Source of the DNA: Rhodanobacter denitrificans
GTDB taxonomy: Bacteria > Pseudomonadota > Gammaproteobacteria > Xanthomonadales > Rhodanobacteraceae
DNA: 64,000 nt
Assembly: GCA_017848855.1 (NCBI GenBank)
Contig: JAFIHF010000072.1
Span: 1-64,000, forward strand
Reading direction: 5' to 3'
The notes under the pieces were generated by a model, which ran no database searches, was not told the origin of the DNA, and saw nothing but the letters and a program-made list of their open reading frames with translations. Below are positions 10,101 to 16,872 of this stretch, piece after piece. Each line of letters starts with the position of its first letter. Within the stretch, counting starts at the first letter, position 1. Position numbers and translations under genes: made by a program.

Positions 10101-10614
10101 GACCGTGGCGACAGGTAGCGGCTCGGTGCAGGGTTATCGCTCGTTGCCCACCGGCACCCAGGTTTGCTGGCAGGGCAGCAGCACGTGCGCTTCAGGGAAC
10201 ACCCAGTACGGCTGGATGTTCGACTTGCCTACCACAAACGAGCAGATCGTCTACAACCCCACCATCATCGATGGCGCGGTGGTGGTGAACACGGCGATTC
10301 CGCCGTCGGTGTCGGCGATCCAGTGCAATGCGGGCACCCAGACCGGCTGGACGATGGCCTTCGACCCGGCCAGCGGCGGCGGCCTGCCGGAGGGCTTCTT
10401 CCCGAATTCCAGCGGCGCCTTCGGCACCAACAGCGACGGCACCGTGGTCAGTGGCGTGCAGCTCAACGGCGTGGGTACGCCCACCACCGTCACATACCAG
10501 GGGCAGATCTACCTGGTGACCCAGACCGTGCAGGGCTCGGCGGCGCTGAGCAAGGTGAACCCGCCGAACGCCAACAGCAACACCCGCGTCTCCTGGCGCG
10601 AGATCAGGAATTGA
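7174..10614 (+). CDS. pilY1: PilY1-like pilus tip adhesin with lectin-like N-terminus
   Basis: Product of about 1146 residues. The start at 7174 follows AAGGGGAACGC and gives a clear signal peptide, MMKRTSCCLFALTAALAAG; a rival ATG at 7144 overlaps the pilX stop. Residues of roughly 80-320 resemble an L-type (ConA-like) lectin fold: ADGIVFFLTSAQDADG, GGSMGYG and YLGLGIDEYGNYLNRGDN. This is not the von Willebrand A domain of Pseudomonas PilY1. From about residue 560 comes the PilC/PilY1 beta-propeller: LNVIYAGGNDGFMHGFEAG, YMVDATPAVGDLF, and a calcium loop DLDGDHIAD near residue 834. Family role: calcium-controlled pilus extension, retraction and adhesion. Bases of about 7740-8110 are visibly AT-richer than the flanks. 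Confidence 0.9.
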   Translation: MMKRTSCCLFALTAALAAGAVGATTYSDSFQYGTTNLKWTPLGNACLTSPTASPSPDATQTSIPICGSTFQGNASYTIPADEKIGGQGALLLTPPNKSQTGAILSAFDPFPLSQGISITFTTYTFGGDSGGTAKNGADGIVFFLTSAQDADGTKHDAPTDTGAEGGSMGYGCSNGNAKYDGVANGYLGLGIDEYGNYLNRGDNGSVGIYNSRNSANGTTANGDNSYQNNVDGGISAGSGPQYQPERIGLRGAGNTNWAWLQSQNSSYYSGSSNAGQVQDACRSGTYYARVPVYNKKGEITGYKNQSTPIPYNYNAIPGGYAVLPNSQPIANNSKSATRNPTSSTTSANTAWPITYKLTISPSGLLNFSYSYNNGTMTPVLTNADITKSNGPLPASLRFGFSAGTGGSTNTHEITCFKATPLQSTSSAAANTIQSGEYKTGTQIYLASYSTDNWFGSLQAVSLDVSKGTLVVNPYATWDAKCVLTGGACDTMQPDKNGVSPSVTVQAPTARTLLTSNGTDGNGGGISLEWASLTGAQTAALNTNSAGTTDSNGQIRLGWLRGDRTNEQLQSASGTLRARSYVLGDIIDSSPTWVGAPYAGTYPNAFSDGLYGSAVAAPENQRGAQSYGTFASNKATRLNVIYAGGNDGFMHGFEAGSFDASGNFVSTNNDGKEVIGYMPAGVLGSKAVSLTNPTYSHDYMVDATPAVGDLFYGNAWHTWLVGGVGSSGKEIYALDITDPSNFSESNAGSLVVGDWTGANSALSHLGNTVGSPIIARMHNGQWAIIFGNGLDSGKTAGIYIGLVDKTTGAVTYQFLDTGVGSSTSANGIAYVTSVDLDGDHIADYLYAGDLQGNVWRFDVTSSDATAWAASTFGNGKATPLFVAKDASGNRQPITTALVAAAIQTGSVSRVMLYFGTGQKTPQTSSSGTTYASGKQTFYGIWDWDMDTWNGKSSVKYASLAETKSFTRSNLLAQTATTTVATGSGSVQGYRSLPTGTQVCWQGSSTCASGNTQYGWMFDLPTTNEQIVYNPTIIDGAVVVNTAIPPSVSAIQCNAGTQTGWTMAFDPASGGGLPEGFFPNSSGAFGTNSDGTVVSGVQLNGVGTPTTVTYQGQIYLVTQTVQGSAALSKVNPPNANSNTRVSWREIRN

Positions 10615-10616
10615 GC

Positions 10617-11114
10617 ATGAGCATCCGGCATCCTTCCGTTTTGCCCCGCTCCGGTGCGCACGGCTTCACCCTGCTCGAACTGATGATCGTGGTGGCGATC
10701 ATCGCGATCCTCGCGGCGATCGCCCTGCCGTCGTATACCCGCTACGTGGTCAAGACCAACCGGGCGGCGGCCGAGGGCTGCCTGTCCCAGTACGCGAGCT
10801 ACATGGAGCGCTACTACACCACCAACCTGCGTTACGACGAGGTGCCGGCGAGTTCGGGAACCGCAGCGGGCACGCCGAATCCGGTGACCACCTCGCCGGC
10901 GACCCTGGTGCTGGATTGCGCGACGCCGGCGCAGACCGGCAACAACTACACCTATACCGCGCCGGCGTCCTCGGCGACGGCCTATACCCTCCAGGCCACG
11001 CCGATCAATGCGCAGCTCACGCGCGATACGGAATGCGGCGACCTGACGCTGGACCAGACCGGCCACCGCGGGATCGGCGGCACCGGTACCGTGGCGCAGT
11101 GCTGGGGCAGGTGA
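10617..11114 (+). CDS. pilE: Type IV pilin PilE
   Basis: A 165-residue pilin ending the operon. The leader ends at Gly16 (GAHG), followed by FTLLELMIVVAIIAILAAIA with Glu21 at +5, and then LPSYTRYVVKTNRAAAEGCL. This is the PilE type found after pilY1 in Xanthomonads, distinct from the major pilin PilA. Four cysteines (in EGCLSQY, LDCATP, TECGDL and QCWGR) allow two disulfides, including the usual C-terminal D-loop. The ATG lies two bases after the pilY1 stop, so translation is probably coupled. It converges on the Sel1 gene. Confidence 0.9.
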   Translation: MSIRHPSVLPRSGAHGFTLLELMIVVAIIAILAAIALPSYTRYVVKTNRAAAEGCLSQYASYMERYYTTNLRYDEVPASSGTAAGTPNPVTTSPATLVLDCATPAQTGNNYTYTAPASSATAYTLQATPINAQLTRDTECGDLTLDQTGHRGIGGTGTVAQCWGR

Positions 11115-11144
11115 GCGGTTGGTGGTGCTGAGGTTGGCGGTGTT

Positions 11145-12002
11145 TCAGCCGCACGCGGCCGGGCGCGCGCGTTCCGCCAGCACCCGCAACGCAGCGTGCG
11201 GCGAGGCATGCAACTGCGCTGCCAGCGGCGCGAGGTAGTGCGGGGGCGCGAGCGGGATCGCGCGTTCGATCAGCGCGGCGGCTTCGTCGATGCGGCCCGC
11301 TTCGGCGAGCACCGAGGCCCAGCTGCACAGGCCGCGGTAGTCGCCCAGTTCCGCGGAGCGGCGGTAGAGCCCGGACGCACGCTGGCGGTCGGCCGGCGTC
11401 TCCCAGCCGTATTCGTGGAATTGGCCGAGGAAGTGCATCGCGCGGGCGTGGCCGAGCGCGGCGGCGCGCTGGAACAGCGCGAACGCGGCGGCGCGGTCGG
11501 CGGGCAGGCCGCGGCCGTTCCAGTGCATGTGGGCGAGGTTGTAGATCGCCCAGTCGAGCCCGTGTGCGGCGGCGCGGCGGTACCACACCACGGCGAGCGG
11601 GTAGTCCACCGCCACGCCCCAGCCGTTCTCGCAGCAGCGGCCCAGCATGTTCATCGCCATCGGCACGCCGGCGTGGGCGGCGCGCTGGAACCAGTAGTGC
11701 GCTTCGGCGGCGTCGCGCGGCACGCCGCGGCCGTCGAGGCACAGCTGGCCCAGCCAGGCTTGCGCCTCGGCGTCGCCGGCGCGGGCGGCTTCGCGCAGCG
11801 TGGCGATCGCGGCGGCGGGGGCGCTGCGCAGTTGCCGGGCCAAGGCATTGGTGTCGAGGCGCTGGCGGGCAGGGGCTGCAGGTTTCCGCTCGTCATTCCA
11901 GCGCAAGCTGGAATCCAGTGACTTGGATTCGCCCACGGCGAAGACGCTGGATTCCAGCATGCGCCGGAATGACGCCGAGGCGGCCTTCAACTCTCCGCCC
12001 AT
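11145..12002 (-). CDS. Sel1-repeat (TPR-like) protein
   Basis: 285 residues. From about residue 60 there are tandem Sel1-like repeats: [51 protein letters not shown] and [16 protein letters not shown]. Such solenoids mediate protein-protein contacts; no enzyme activity is expected and no signal peptide is seen. The chosen ATG overlaps the piuC stop by 16 bases, consistent with coupling. In Pseudomonas aeruginosa a Sel1 gene likewise follows piuC. Residues of about 12-42 are encoded by an intergenic-type repeat (11892-11974), so either the gene absorbed that element or true translation starts further in, where no good ATG is evident before the repeats. Confidence 0.75.
   Translation of the reverse strand: MGGELKAASASFRRMLESSVFAVGESKSLDSSLRWNDERKPAAPARQRLDTNALARQLRSAPAAAIATLREAARAGDAEAQAWLGQLCLDGRGVPRDAAEAHYWFQRAAHAGVPMAMNMLGRCCENGWGVAVDYPLAVVWYRRAAAHGLDWAIYNLAHMHWNGRGLPADRAAAFALFQRAAALGHARAMHFLGQFHEYGWETPADRQRASGLYRRSAELGDYRGLCSWASVLAEAGRIDEAAALIERAIPLAPPHYLAPLAAQLHASPHAALRVLAERARPAACG
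11892..11974. repeat. GTCATTCC-type paired hairpin repeat
   Basis: Hairpin TTCCAGCGCAAGCTGGAA (from 11895) and an imperfect counterpart (from 11952) face each other as GTCATTCC...CCAG and CTGG...GGAATGAC. The layout is the same as at 2891-2972, 41297-41366 and 58178-58253. It overlaps the 5' coding region of the Sel1 gene. Confidence 0.8.
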
Positions 12003-12673
12003 CGCCGCAGCAGGTTGTGGTAGACGCCGGTGAGCGCGAGCAGGGCGGCGGCATCGGCGCCGCTGGCGGTGAGCGACTGGATGGAGACGTCGAGGTCGAA
12101 CAGCAGCCGGCGCTGGCCGGGGTCGCGCACCAGGCTCTGGATCCAGAAGAACGCGGCCACGCGCGCGCCGCGCGTCACCGGGCGCACCTCGTGCAGGCTG
12201 CTGCCCGGGTACAGCACCAGGTGGCCGGCGGGCAGTTTTACTTCGTGGCTGCCGAAGCTGTCCTCGATCACCAGCTCGCCGCCGTCGTAGTCCTCGGGCG
12301 CGGCGAGGAACAGCGTGGCGGAGAGGTCGGTGCGCACGGCCAGCGCGGGTTGCCGCGTGCGGTCGTAGCGGATCGCGTTGTCGACGTGGAAGCCGAAGCT
12401 CTGGCCGTCGGCGTAGCGGTTGAACAGCGGCGGATAGATGTGCGCCGGCAGCGCGGCGGCGAAGAAGGTGGGGTTGCGGCGCACCGCGTCGGCGACGACG
12501 GCGCCCAGCTCGCGGGCGAGCGGATCGTCCTCGCGCAGCTGGCCGTTGCGCTTCGCCTGCGCGGACTGATGGCCCGCGGTGAGTCGGCCGTCGGCCCAGT
12601 CGGCGCCGTCGAGCCGCGCGCGGAACTGCGCGACCTGCCCGGCGCCGAGGATGTCGGGGATGTGCAGCAGCAT
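11987..12673 (-). CDS. piuC: Fe(II)/2-oxoglutarate PKHD-type hydroxylase PiuC
   Basis: A 228-residue prolyl-4-hydroxylase-like oxygenase of the PiuC/YbiX family, cytoplasmic, with an unsettled substrate; it is repeatedly encoded beside catecholate siderophore receptors. The iron triad is clear: His96 and Asp98 (GFHVDNAIR) and His161 (SSLHEVRP). A 2-oxoglutarate-binding arginine is in VTRGARVA. The start codon follows GGAGCTCCC; an in-frame ATG at 12709 is unlikely. It lies between the TonB receptor upstream and the Sel1 gene downstream, all on the minus strand. The operon probably responds to iron through the Fur-like box upstream of the receptor. Confidence 0.92.
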   Translation of the reverse strand: MLLHIPDILGAGQVAQFRARLDGADWADGRLTAGHQSAQAKRNGQLREDDPLARELGAVVADAVRRNPTFFAAALPAHIYPPLFNRYADGQSFGFHVDNAIRYDRTRQPALAVRTDLSATLFLAAPEDYDGGELVIEDSFGSHEVKLPAGHLVLYPGSSLHEVRPVTRGARVAAFFWIQSLVRDPGQRRLLFDLDVSIQSLTASGADAAALLALTGVYHNLLRRWAES

Positions 12674-12697
12674 GGGGAGCTCCGTGGATGGTCTTGC

Positions 12698-12740
12698 GTA
12701 GGAGCGCACCCCCGGACTTGATCCGGGGGTGCGCTCCTAC
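12698..12740. repeat. Short GTAGGAGCGCACC hairpin
   Basis: Perfect 19-bp inverted repeat (12698-12716 and 12722-12740) with a 5-base loop, in the 74-bp gap between the TonB receptor and piuC. It shares the GTAGGAGCGCACCC arm with 1076-1148 and 36371-36446. In an operon this strong hairpin could attenuate transcription or protect the upstream message; that is inference. Confidence 0.8.
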
Positions 12741-12747
12741 AGGGGCG

Positions 12748-15042
12748 TCACAACTTGAAATCCGCCGTCAGCACCGCCGAGCGTCCCGGCGCCACTGCGG
12801 CGTAGTGCGTGGTGTAGGCCTCGTTGAAGTAGTACTTGTCGGTGAGGTTCTGCACGTTGAGCTGCAGGGTGAGGTGCGGGTTCACCACGTAGGAGGCCAT
12901 CGCGTCGAGGCGGGTGTAGCCGGGCACCCACTTGGTGTTGGCGGGGTTGCCGTAGACCTTGCCCATCGCGAAGGCGCCGCCGCCCACGGTCAGGCGCGGG
13001 GTGAGCGCATAGGTGGTCCACAGGCTGAGGCTGTCGGCCGGCGTGTTGGGGAAGCGCTTGCCACGGCTGGCCGGGTCGCCGGGCGCGGCCTTCAGCAGCT
13101 TGCTGTCGAGGTGGGAGTAGCCGCCGTAGATCGTCCAGCGCTCGCCGAGCTTGCCGTTGACGCCGATCTCCACGCCGTCCACGCGCTGCTTGCCGGCGTT
13201 GATCTGCGGGCTGCCGCGGCCGCCGGTGGCGACGCGCGCGTTGTCCATCTGGGTGCGGAACAGCGCGGCGGACAGCGCGATGCGGCCGTCGAGCAGGTTC
13301 CACTTGCTGCCCAGTTCGAGGTTGCGGCTGTGCTCGGGCTTTAGGTCCTGGTTGGTCACCGCGATGCCGTCGGCGCCGTCGCCCGCGTCCACGCCGGGCG
13401 GGGTGGCGGAGGTGCCCCAGGACAGGTACACGCTGCCGTTCGCCGCCGGCTTCCAGACCAGGCCGGCCTGGTAGTTCCAGAAATCGCTGTCGTTGCGCAG
13501 CTTCGCGGCGGCGCTGTCCGAGCGCGTGCCGAAGCTGTCGAAGCGCGCGCCGAGGTTCAGCTCCCACTGCTCGCCGAGCGTCATGGTGTCGAAGGCCCAG
13601 GCCGAGCGCGTGTCGGTGACGATGTCGACTGGCGCGTTGGCGCGCGCGATCGGGCCGTGCCACGGGTCGTGCGGGTTCGGGTTCAGCACCGGCGCGCACC
13701 ACCAGCCCGAGGGTGCGCCGACGCCCAGCGTGCAGGCGCCGTTGACGATGCTGCCGGTCTGGCCGGGTACGACCTTGCCGGTGGCCGGGTCGACCGCGCC
13801 GATGAGGTAGCCGTCGCGCCAGGTCTTCTCGCGGCTGAGCTCGGTGCCCACGGCCACGCTGTGCCGGATCGCGCCGGTCGCGAATTCGCCGGTGAGGTCG
13901 GTCTGGTTGGTGAGGCTGTCGGTGCGACTGACGCGGTTGTTGCCGCGCCGCCAGATGCCGCCGTTCAACAGGAAGTTGCCGTTGCTGTCGTCGGGCAGGG
14001 TCCAGATGTAGTCGTTGCTGGAGCGCGCGTACACGCTGGTGTTGCGCAGCAGCCAGCCGTCGCCGAAGTCGTGCTGCACGCGCAGGCTGCCGGTGTCGTT
14101 GTCCTGCCGCTGGTAGTCGCGGTCGCGCAGGCCGTACCAGGTGTCGCGCGGCACGTGGATCGGCCTGCCGCTGCCGTTGAGGTTCGCGTGCGGGCTGGTG
14201 GCCGCGAACGGGTTGTCGTAGGGAATGCCGCTGTCGGGCACGTCGTCGCTGCGCAGGTGGTAGTAGCCCAGCGTGACGCTGGTGGGCCGACCCAGGCCGA
14301 AGGTGATCGAGGGTGCCACGCCCCAGCGCCGCTGCACCGGCCCGTTGCGGCCGGGCACGTCGCTGTGATGGTCCATCACGTTGAGGCGGAACGCCACGTT
14401 CTCGCCCACGCGCTGGTTCCAGTCGGCGCTGGCGCGCGCGTAGGCGTCGCTGCCCACGCCCACGCTGCCCTTGATGAAATCGCGCGCCTCCGGCGCCTTG
14501 GTCACCAGGTTGATGCTGCCGCCGGCCGCGCCGCGGCCGCTGTAGGCGGAGCCGGGGCCCTTGATTACCTCGACCTGCTCGATGTCGAAGATCTCGCGCG
14601 ATTGCGAGCCGGAGCTGCGCACGCCGTCGATGAACAGCGAGCTCTGCGAGTCGAAGCCGCGGATGAACGGGCGGTCGCCGTTCGGGTTGCCGCCTTCGCC
14701 GGCGCCGAAGGTGATGCCCGGCACCGTGCGCAGCGCGTCCAGCAGCGAGTTCGAGCCGGTCTGCCGGATGACCTGCGCGGGGATCACCTCGATCGAGCGC
14801 GGCGTATCCAGCAGCGGCGCGGTGAGCTTGGGCGAGGTGCTGCCGAGCGTGGCGGCCTGCACGTGCACGCCTTTCAGATCGGTGGTCTGCAGCTCGGGCG
14901 CGGGCGGCTCCGGCTGGCCGTGGTTGTCGGTGGCGGCGGCATGGCCGGAGACCAGGGCAAGGCCGATGGTGGAAGCCAGCAGGCGCTTCGGGGCGGCGGG
15001 CCGGGAGCGCACGGCGACGAGCGGGGAGGCGGAAACGGGCAT
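12748..15042 (-). CDS. piuA: TonB-dependent catecholate siderophore receptor (Fiu/PiuA-like)
   Basis: A 764-residue outer-membrane receptor. A signal peptide (RLLASTIGLALVSGHAAA) is followed by a plug domain with SIEVIPAQVIRQTGSNSLLD, DRPFIRGFDSQSSLFIDG and VEVIKGPGSAYSGRGAAGG. The rest is a 22-strand-type barrel ending in LTADFKL with the terminal aromatic expected of barrel proteins. It is predicted to import ferric catecholate compounds using TonB energy. The start at 15042 follows AAGGAATCACG; an ATG 13 codons upstream is less likely. A Fur-like palindrome at 15217-15231 lies upstream. The downstream order piuC then Sel1 matches the Pseudomonas piu locus, which supports the PiuA/Fiu subgroup. 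Confidence 0.9.
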   Translation of the reverse strand: MPVSASPLVAVRSRPAAPKRLLASTIGLALVSGHAAATDNHGQPEPPAPELQTTDLKGVHVQAATLGSTSPKLTAPLLDTPRSIEVIPAQVIRQTGSNSLLDALRTVPGITFGAGEGGNPNGDRPFIRGFDSQSSLFIDGVRSSGSQSREIFDIEQVEVIKGPGSAYSGRGAAGGSINLVTKAPEARDFIKGSVGVGSDAYARASADWNQRVGENVAFRLNVMDHHSDVPGRNGPVQRRWGVAPSITFGLGRPTSVTLGYYHLRSDDVPDSGIPYDNPFAATSPHANLNGSGRPIHVPRDTWYGLRDRDYQRQDNDTGSLRVQHDFGDGWLLRNTSVYARSSNDYIWTLPDDSNGNFLLNGGIWRRGNNRVSRTDSLTNQTDLTGEFATGAIRHSVAVGTELSREKTWRDGYLIGAVDPATGKVVPGQTGSIVNGACTLGVGAPSGWWCAPVLNPNPHDPWHGPIARANAPVDIVTDTRSAWAFDTMTLGEQWELNLGARFDSFGTRSDSAAAKLRNDSDFWNYQAGLVWKPAANGSVYLSWGTSATPPGVDAGDGADGIAVTNQDLKPEHSRNLELGSKWNLLDGRIALSAALFRTQMDNARVATGGRGSPQINAGKQRVDGVEIGVNGKLGERWTIYGGYSHLDSKLLKAAPGDPASRGKRFPNTPADSLSLWTTYALTPRLTVGGGAFAMGKVYGNPANTKWVPGYTRLDAMASYVVNPHLTLQLNVQNLTDKYYFNEAYTTHYAAVAPGRSAVLTADFKL

Positions 15043-15216
15043 CGTGATTCCTTGGGCTTGCAGTCGGACGCGGCGCTGCATCGCGTCGGTCCGTTCGAAT
15101 GGCTGGATGGGAGCGCGCGGCTGCGGCGAGCTTGGCGAGCCGCGCGCGTGGCATGCGCGCGGCTCGCGCCGATGCCGGCGGTGCCTTGCGCATGACCGGT
15201 CGCACGATAATCAAAA

Positions 15217-15231
15217 TGCGAATGATTCGCA
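15217..15231. promoter_or_regulatory. Probable Fur box
   Basis: Perfect 7-1-7 palindrome TGCGAATGATTCGCA, in AT-rich context, about 175 bp upstream of the TonB receptor start and about 100 bp upstream of the panE-like gene. It matches the 7-1-7 Fur-site pattern seen before iron-uptake genes. It probably represses the receptor operon under iron sufficiency; effects on the divergent gene are unknown. Confidence 0.75.
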
Positions 15232-15332
15232 ATAAGTGAATGACGGTTTTGCGGCGCGCCGGCTCTGTCCGGCTCGGCAGCGATGGGCCGCGGCGTTACC
15301 CTGCATGGATTCATCGCGAGGAGAACGGAACC

Positions 15333-16259
15333 ATGCGCATCCTGGTTGTGGGGGCGGGCGCCACCGGCGGCTACTTCGGCGGACGCCTGCTGCAGGCGGG
15401 GCAGGACGTGACGTTCCTGGTGCGCGAACGGCGCGCGGCGCTGCTGGCGCAACACGGCCTGCGCATCCGCAGTGCGCTGGGCGACGCCGACATCGCCGCG
15501 CCGCCCACCGTCACCGCGGCCACGCTGCGCGAACCGTTCGATCTCGTGCTGTTGAGTTGCAAGGCCTGGGACCTGCCGCAGGCGATCGAGGATGTCGCGC
15601 CCGCCGTGGGCGAGCGCAGCGCGGTGCTGCCCGTGCTCAACGGCATGCGCCAGCTCGACCTGCTCGATGCGCGCTTCGGCGCCGCGCGGGTGCTGGGCGG
15701 GCAGTGCGCGATCGCCGCCACGCTCGACGCCGATGGCACCGTGCGCCACCTCAATCGCATGCACAACCTGGGCTTCGGCGAACGCGACGGCAGCGATTCG
15801 GAACGCGTGCAGCGCATCGCGCAGGCGCTGGCCGGCGCGAACTTCGATGCGCGCGCAAGCCGCCACGCGCTGCAGGACATGTGGGACAAGTGGGTGTTCC
15901 TCGCCAGCCTCGCCGGCATCACCTGCCTTCTGCGCGCGCCGGTGGGCGACATCGTGGCCGCGCCCGGCGGCCGCGAGGCCGCGCTGGCCCTGCTCGACGA
16001 CTGCCGCCGCGTCGCCGCCGCTTGCGGCCACGCGCCGGGGCCGAAGGTGCTGCAGCGCGCGCAGGACATGCTGACCGAGGCCGGCTCCATGCTCAGCGCC
16101 TCGATGCTGCGCGACCTCGAACACGGCGGCCGCGTCGAAGCCGACCACGTGCTCGGCGACCTGCTGGCGCGCGGCACGGCGCACGGCGTGGAGACGCCGC
16201 TGCTGCGCCTGGCATACGCGCACCTGAAGGCGTACGAGGCGCGCAGGGCACGCGGCTGA
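15333..16259 (+). CDS. panE: 2-dehydropantoate 2-reductase family protein (PanE/ApbA-like)
   Basis: A 308-residue NADP-dependent ketopantoate reductase-type enzyme. The Rossmann glycine motif is at the very N-terminus (MRILVVGAGATGGYFGGRL). A central LLSCKAWDLPQAI and the catalytic lysine in DMWDKWVFL (about residue 186) fit the family. The C-terminal helical domain contains SMLRDLEHGGRVEADHVLGD, the expected substrate-binding segment. If it is the true PanE it makes pantoate for coenzyme A; many genomes have paralogues with other 2-oxoacid substrates, and no other pan gene is nearby. The start was chosen on GAGGAGAACGG upstream. Confidence 0.82.
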   Translation: MRILVVGAGATGGYFGGRLLQAGQDVTFLVRERRAALLAQHGLRIRSALGDADIAAPPTVTAATLREPFDLVLLSCKAWDLPQAIEDVAPAVGERSAVLPVLNGMRQLDLLDARFGAARVLGGQCAIAATLDADGTVRHLNRMHNLGFGERDGSDSERVQRIAQALAGANFDARASRHALQDMWDKWVFLASLAGITCLLRAPVGDIVAAPGGREAALALLDDCRRVAAACGHAPGPKVLQRAQDMLTEAGSMLSASMLRDLEHGGRVEADHVLGDLLARGTAHGVETPLLRLAYAHLKAYEARRARG

Positions 16260-16320
16260 TAGCGTCCAATGAGGTAGACGATCCGAGCCATGCTATCTAC
16301 GAGCCATTGCCCGTCATCCT

Positions 16321-16700
16321 CGCGAGGCGCTTCTCAACAGCCGGAGGCTGGTCAAGCGAGGATCCAGTGACTTCAAAAAGACACTGGATTTCTGCAATCG
16401 CGCACTGCTGTCCGAAATACTTCGCAGGTGATCTTCTCTCCTCTCCCTCCGGGAGAGGGGCTGGGGGAGAGGGTTCGGACTTGCCGCAACATTTCGTTTT
16501 GCCCGAACCCTCTCTTGGCTGCCGCCACCCTCTCCCGGAGGGAGAGGGGCTCACTCGTCAGCGCTCGTGCGAATTCGAGTCGCTCGGCTTCGTTGTTCAC
16601 GGAGAGAGCCTGCAGCGCTTGGAGTCTGCGAACTGGAATACCAAATATTCCGGCCGGCAGTGCGCTTGATCAGCCTTCGGCTGTTGAGAAGCGCCTCGCG
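16321..16700. repeat. Nested palindromic element, MITE-like, non-coding
   Basis: Outer 30-bp inverted repeats (16321-16350 and 16671-16700, one mismatch) contain CGCGAGGCGCTTCTCAACAG. Inside are a second pair (GCGCACTGCTGTCCG near 16402 and CCGGCCGGCAGTGCGC near 16651) and a CCCTCTCCC palindrome. Bases 16398-16567 are a reverse-orientation copy of the repeat at 1-175. The rest of 16260-16796 has no gene I can support. Confidence 0.75.
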
Positions 16701-16796
16701 GGAATGACGAACAAAAACGACCGGGTCGGGCACGAGAGGCATTTCCTTCCATTGAAGGCCAAGGGGTATGAGTGCCGTCTGGAAGGAGGGATGAGC

Positions 16797-16826
16797 AAAA
16801 AAAACGCCGCGCTTGCGCGCGGCGTC
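16797..16826 (-). terminator. Rho-independent terminator of the M13 peptidase gene
   Basis: Read on the minus strand, GACGCCGCGCGCAAGCGCGG continues through the stem into eight T residues (the A run at 16797-16804). A GC-rich stem of about 9 bp with a short loop and U tract, 47 bases after the peptidase stop, is a textbook intrinsic terminator. Confidence 0.9.
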
Positions 16827-16872
16827 GAGGAGGCTGCATGCCGCGGCGGAACCCGCCGCGGCCCGCAGGGGT

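Noticed and set aside
13657-15195. Long plus-strand open frame of 512 codons opposite the TonB receptor
   Set aside because: High GC third positions create long antisense frames. The protein is low-complexity Val/Ala/Arg-rich, while the minus strand has clear receptor motifs.
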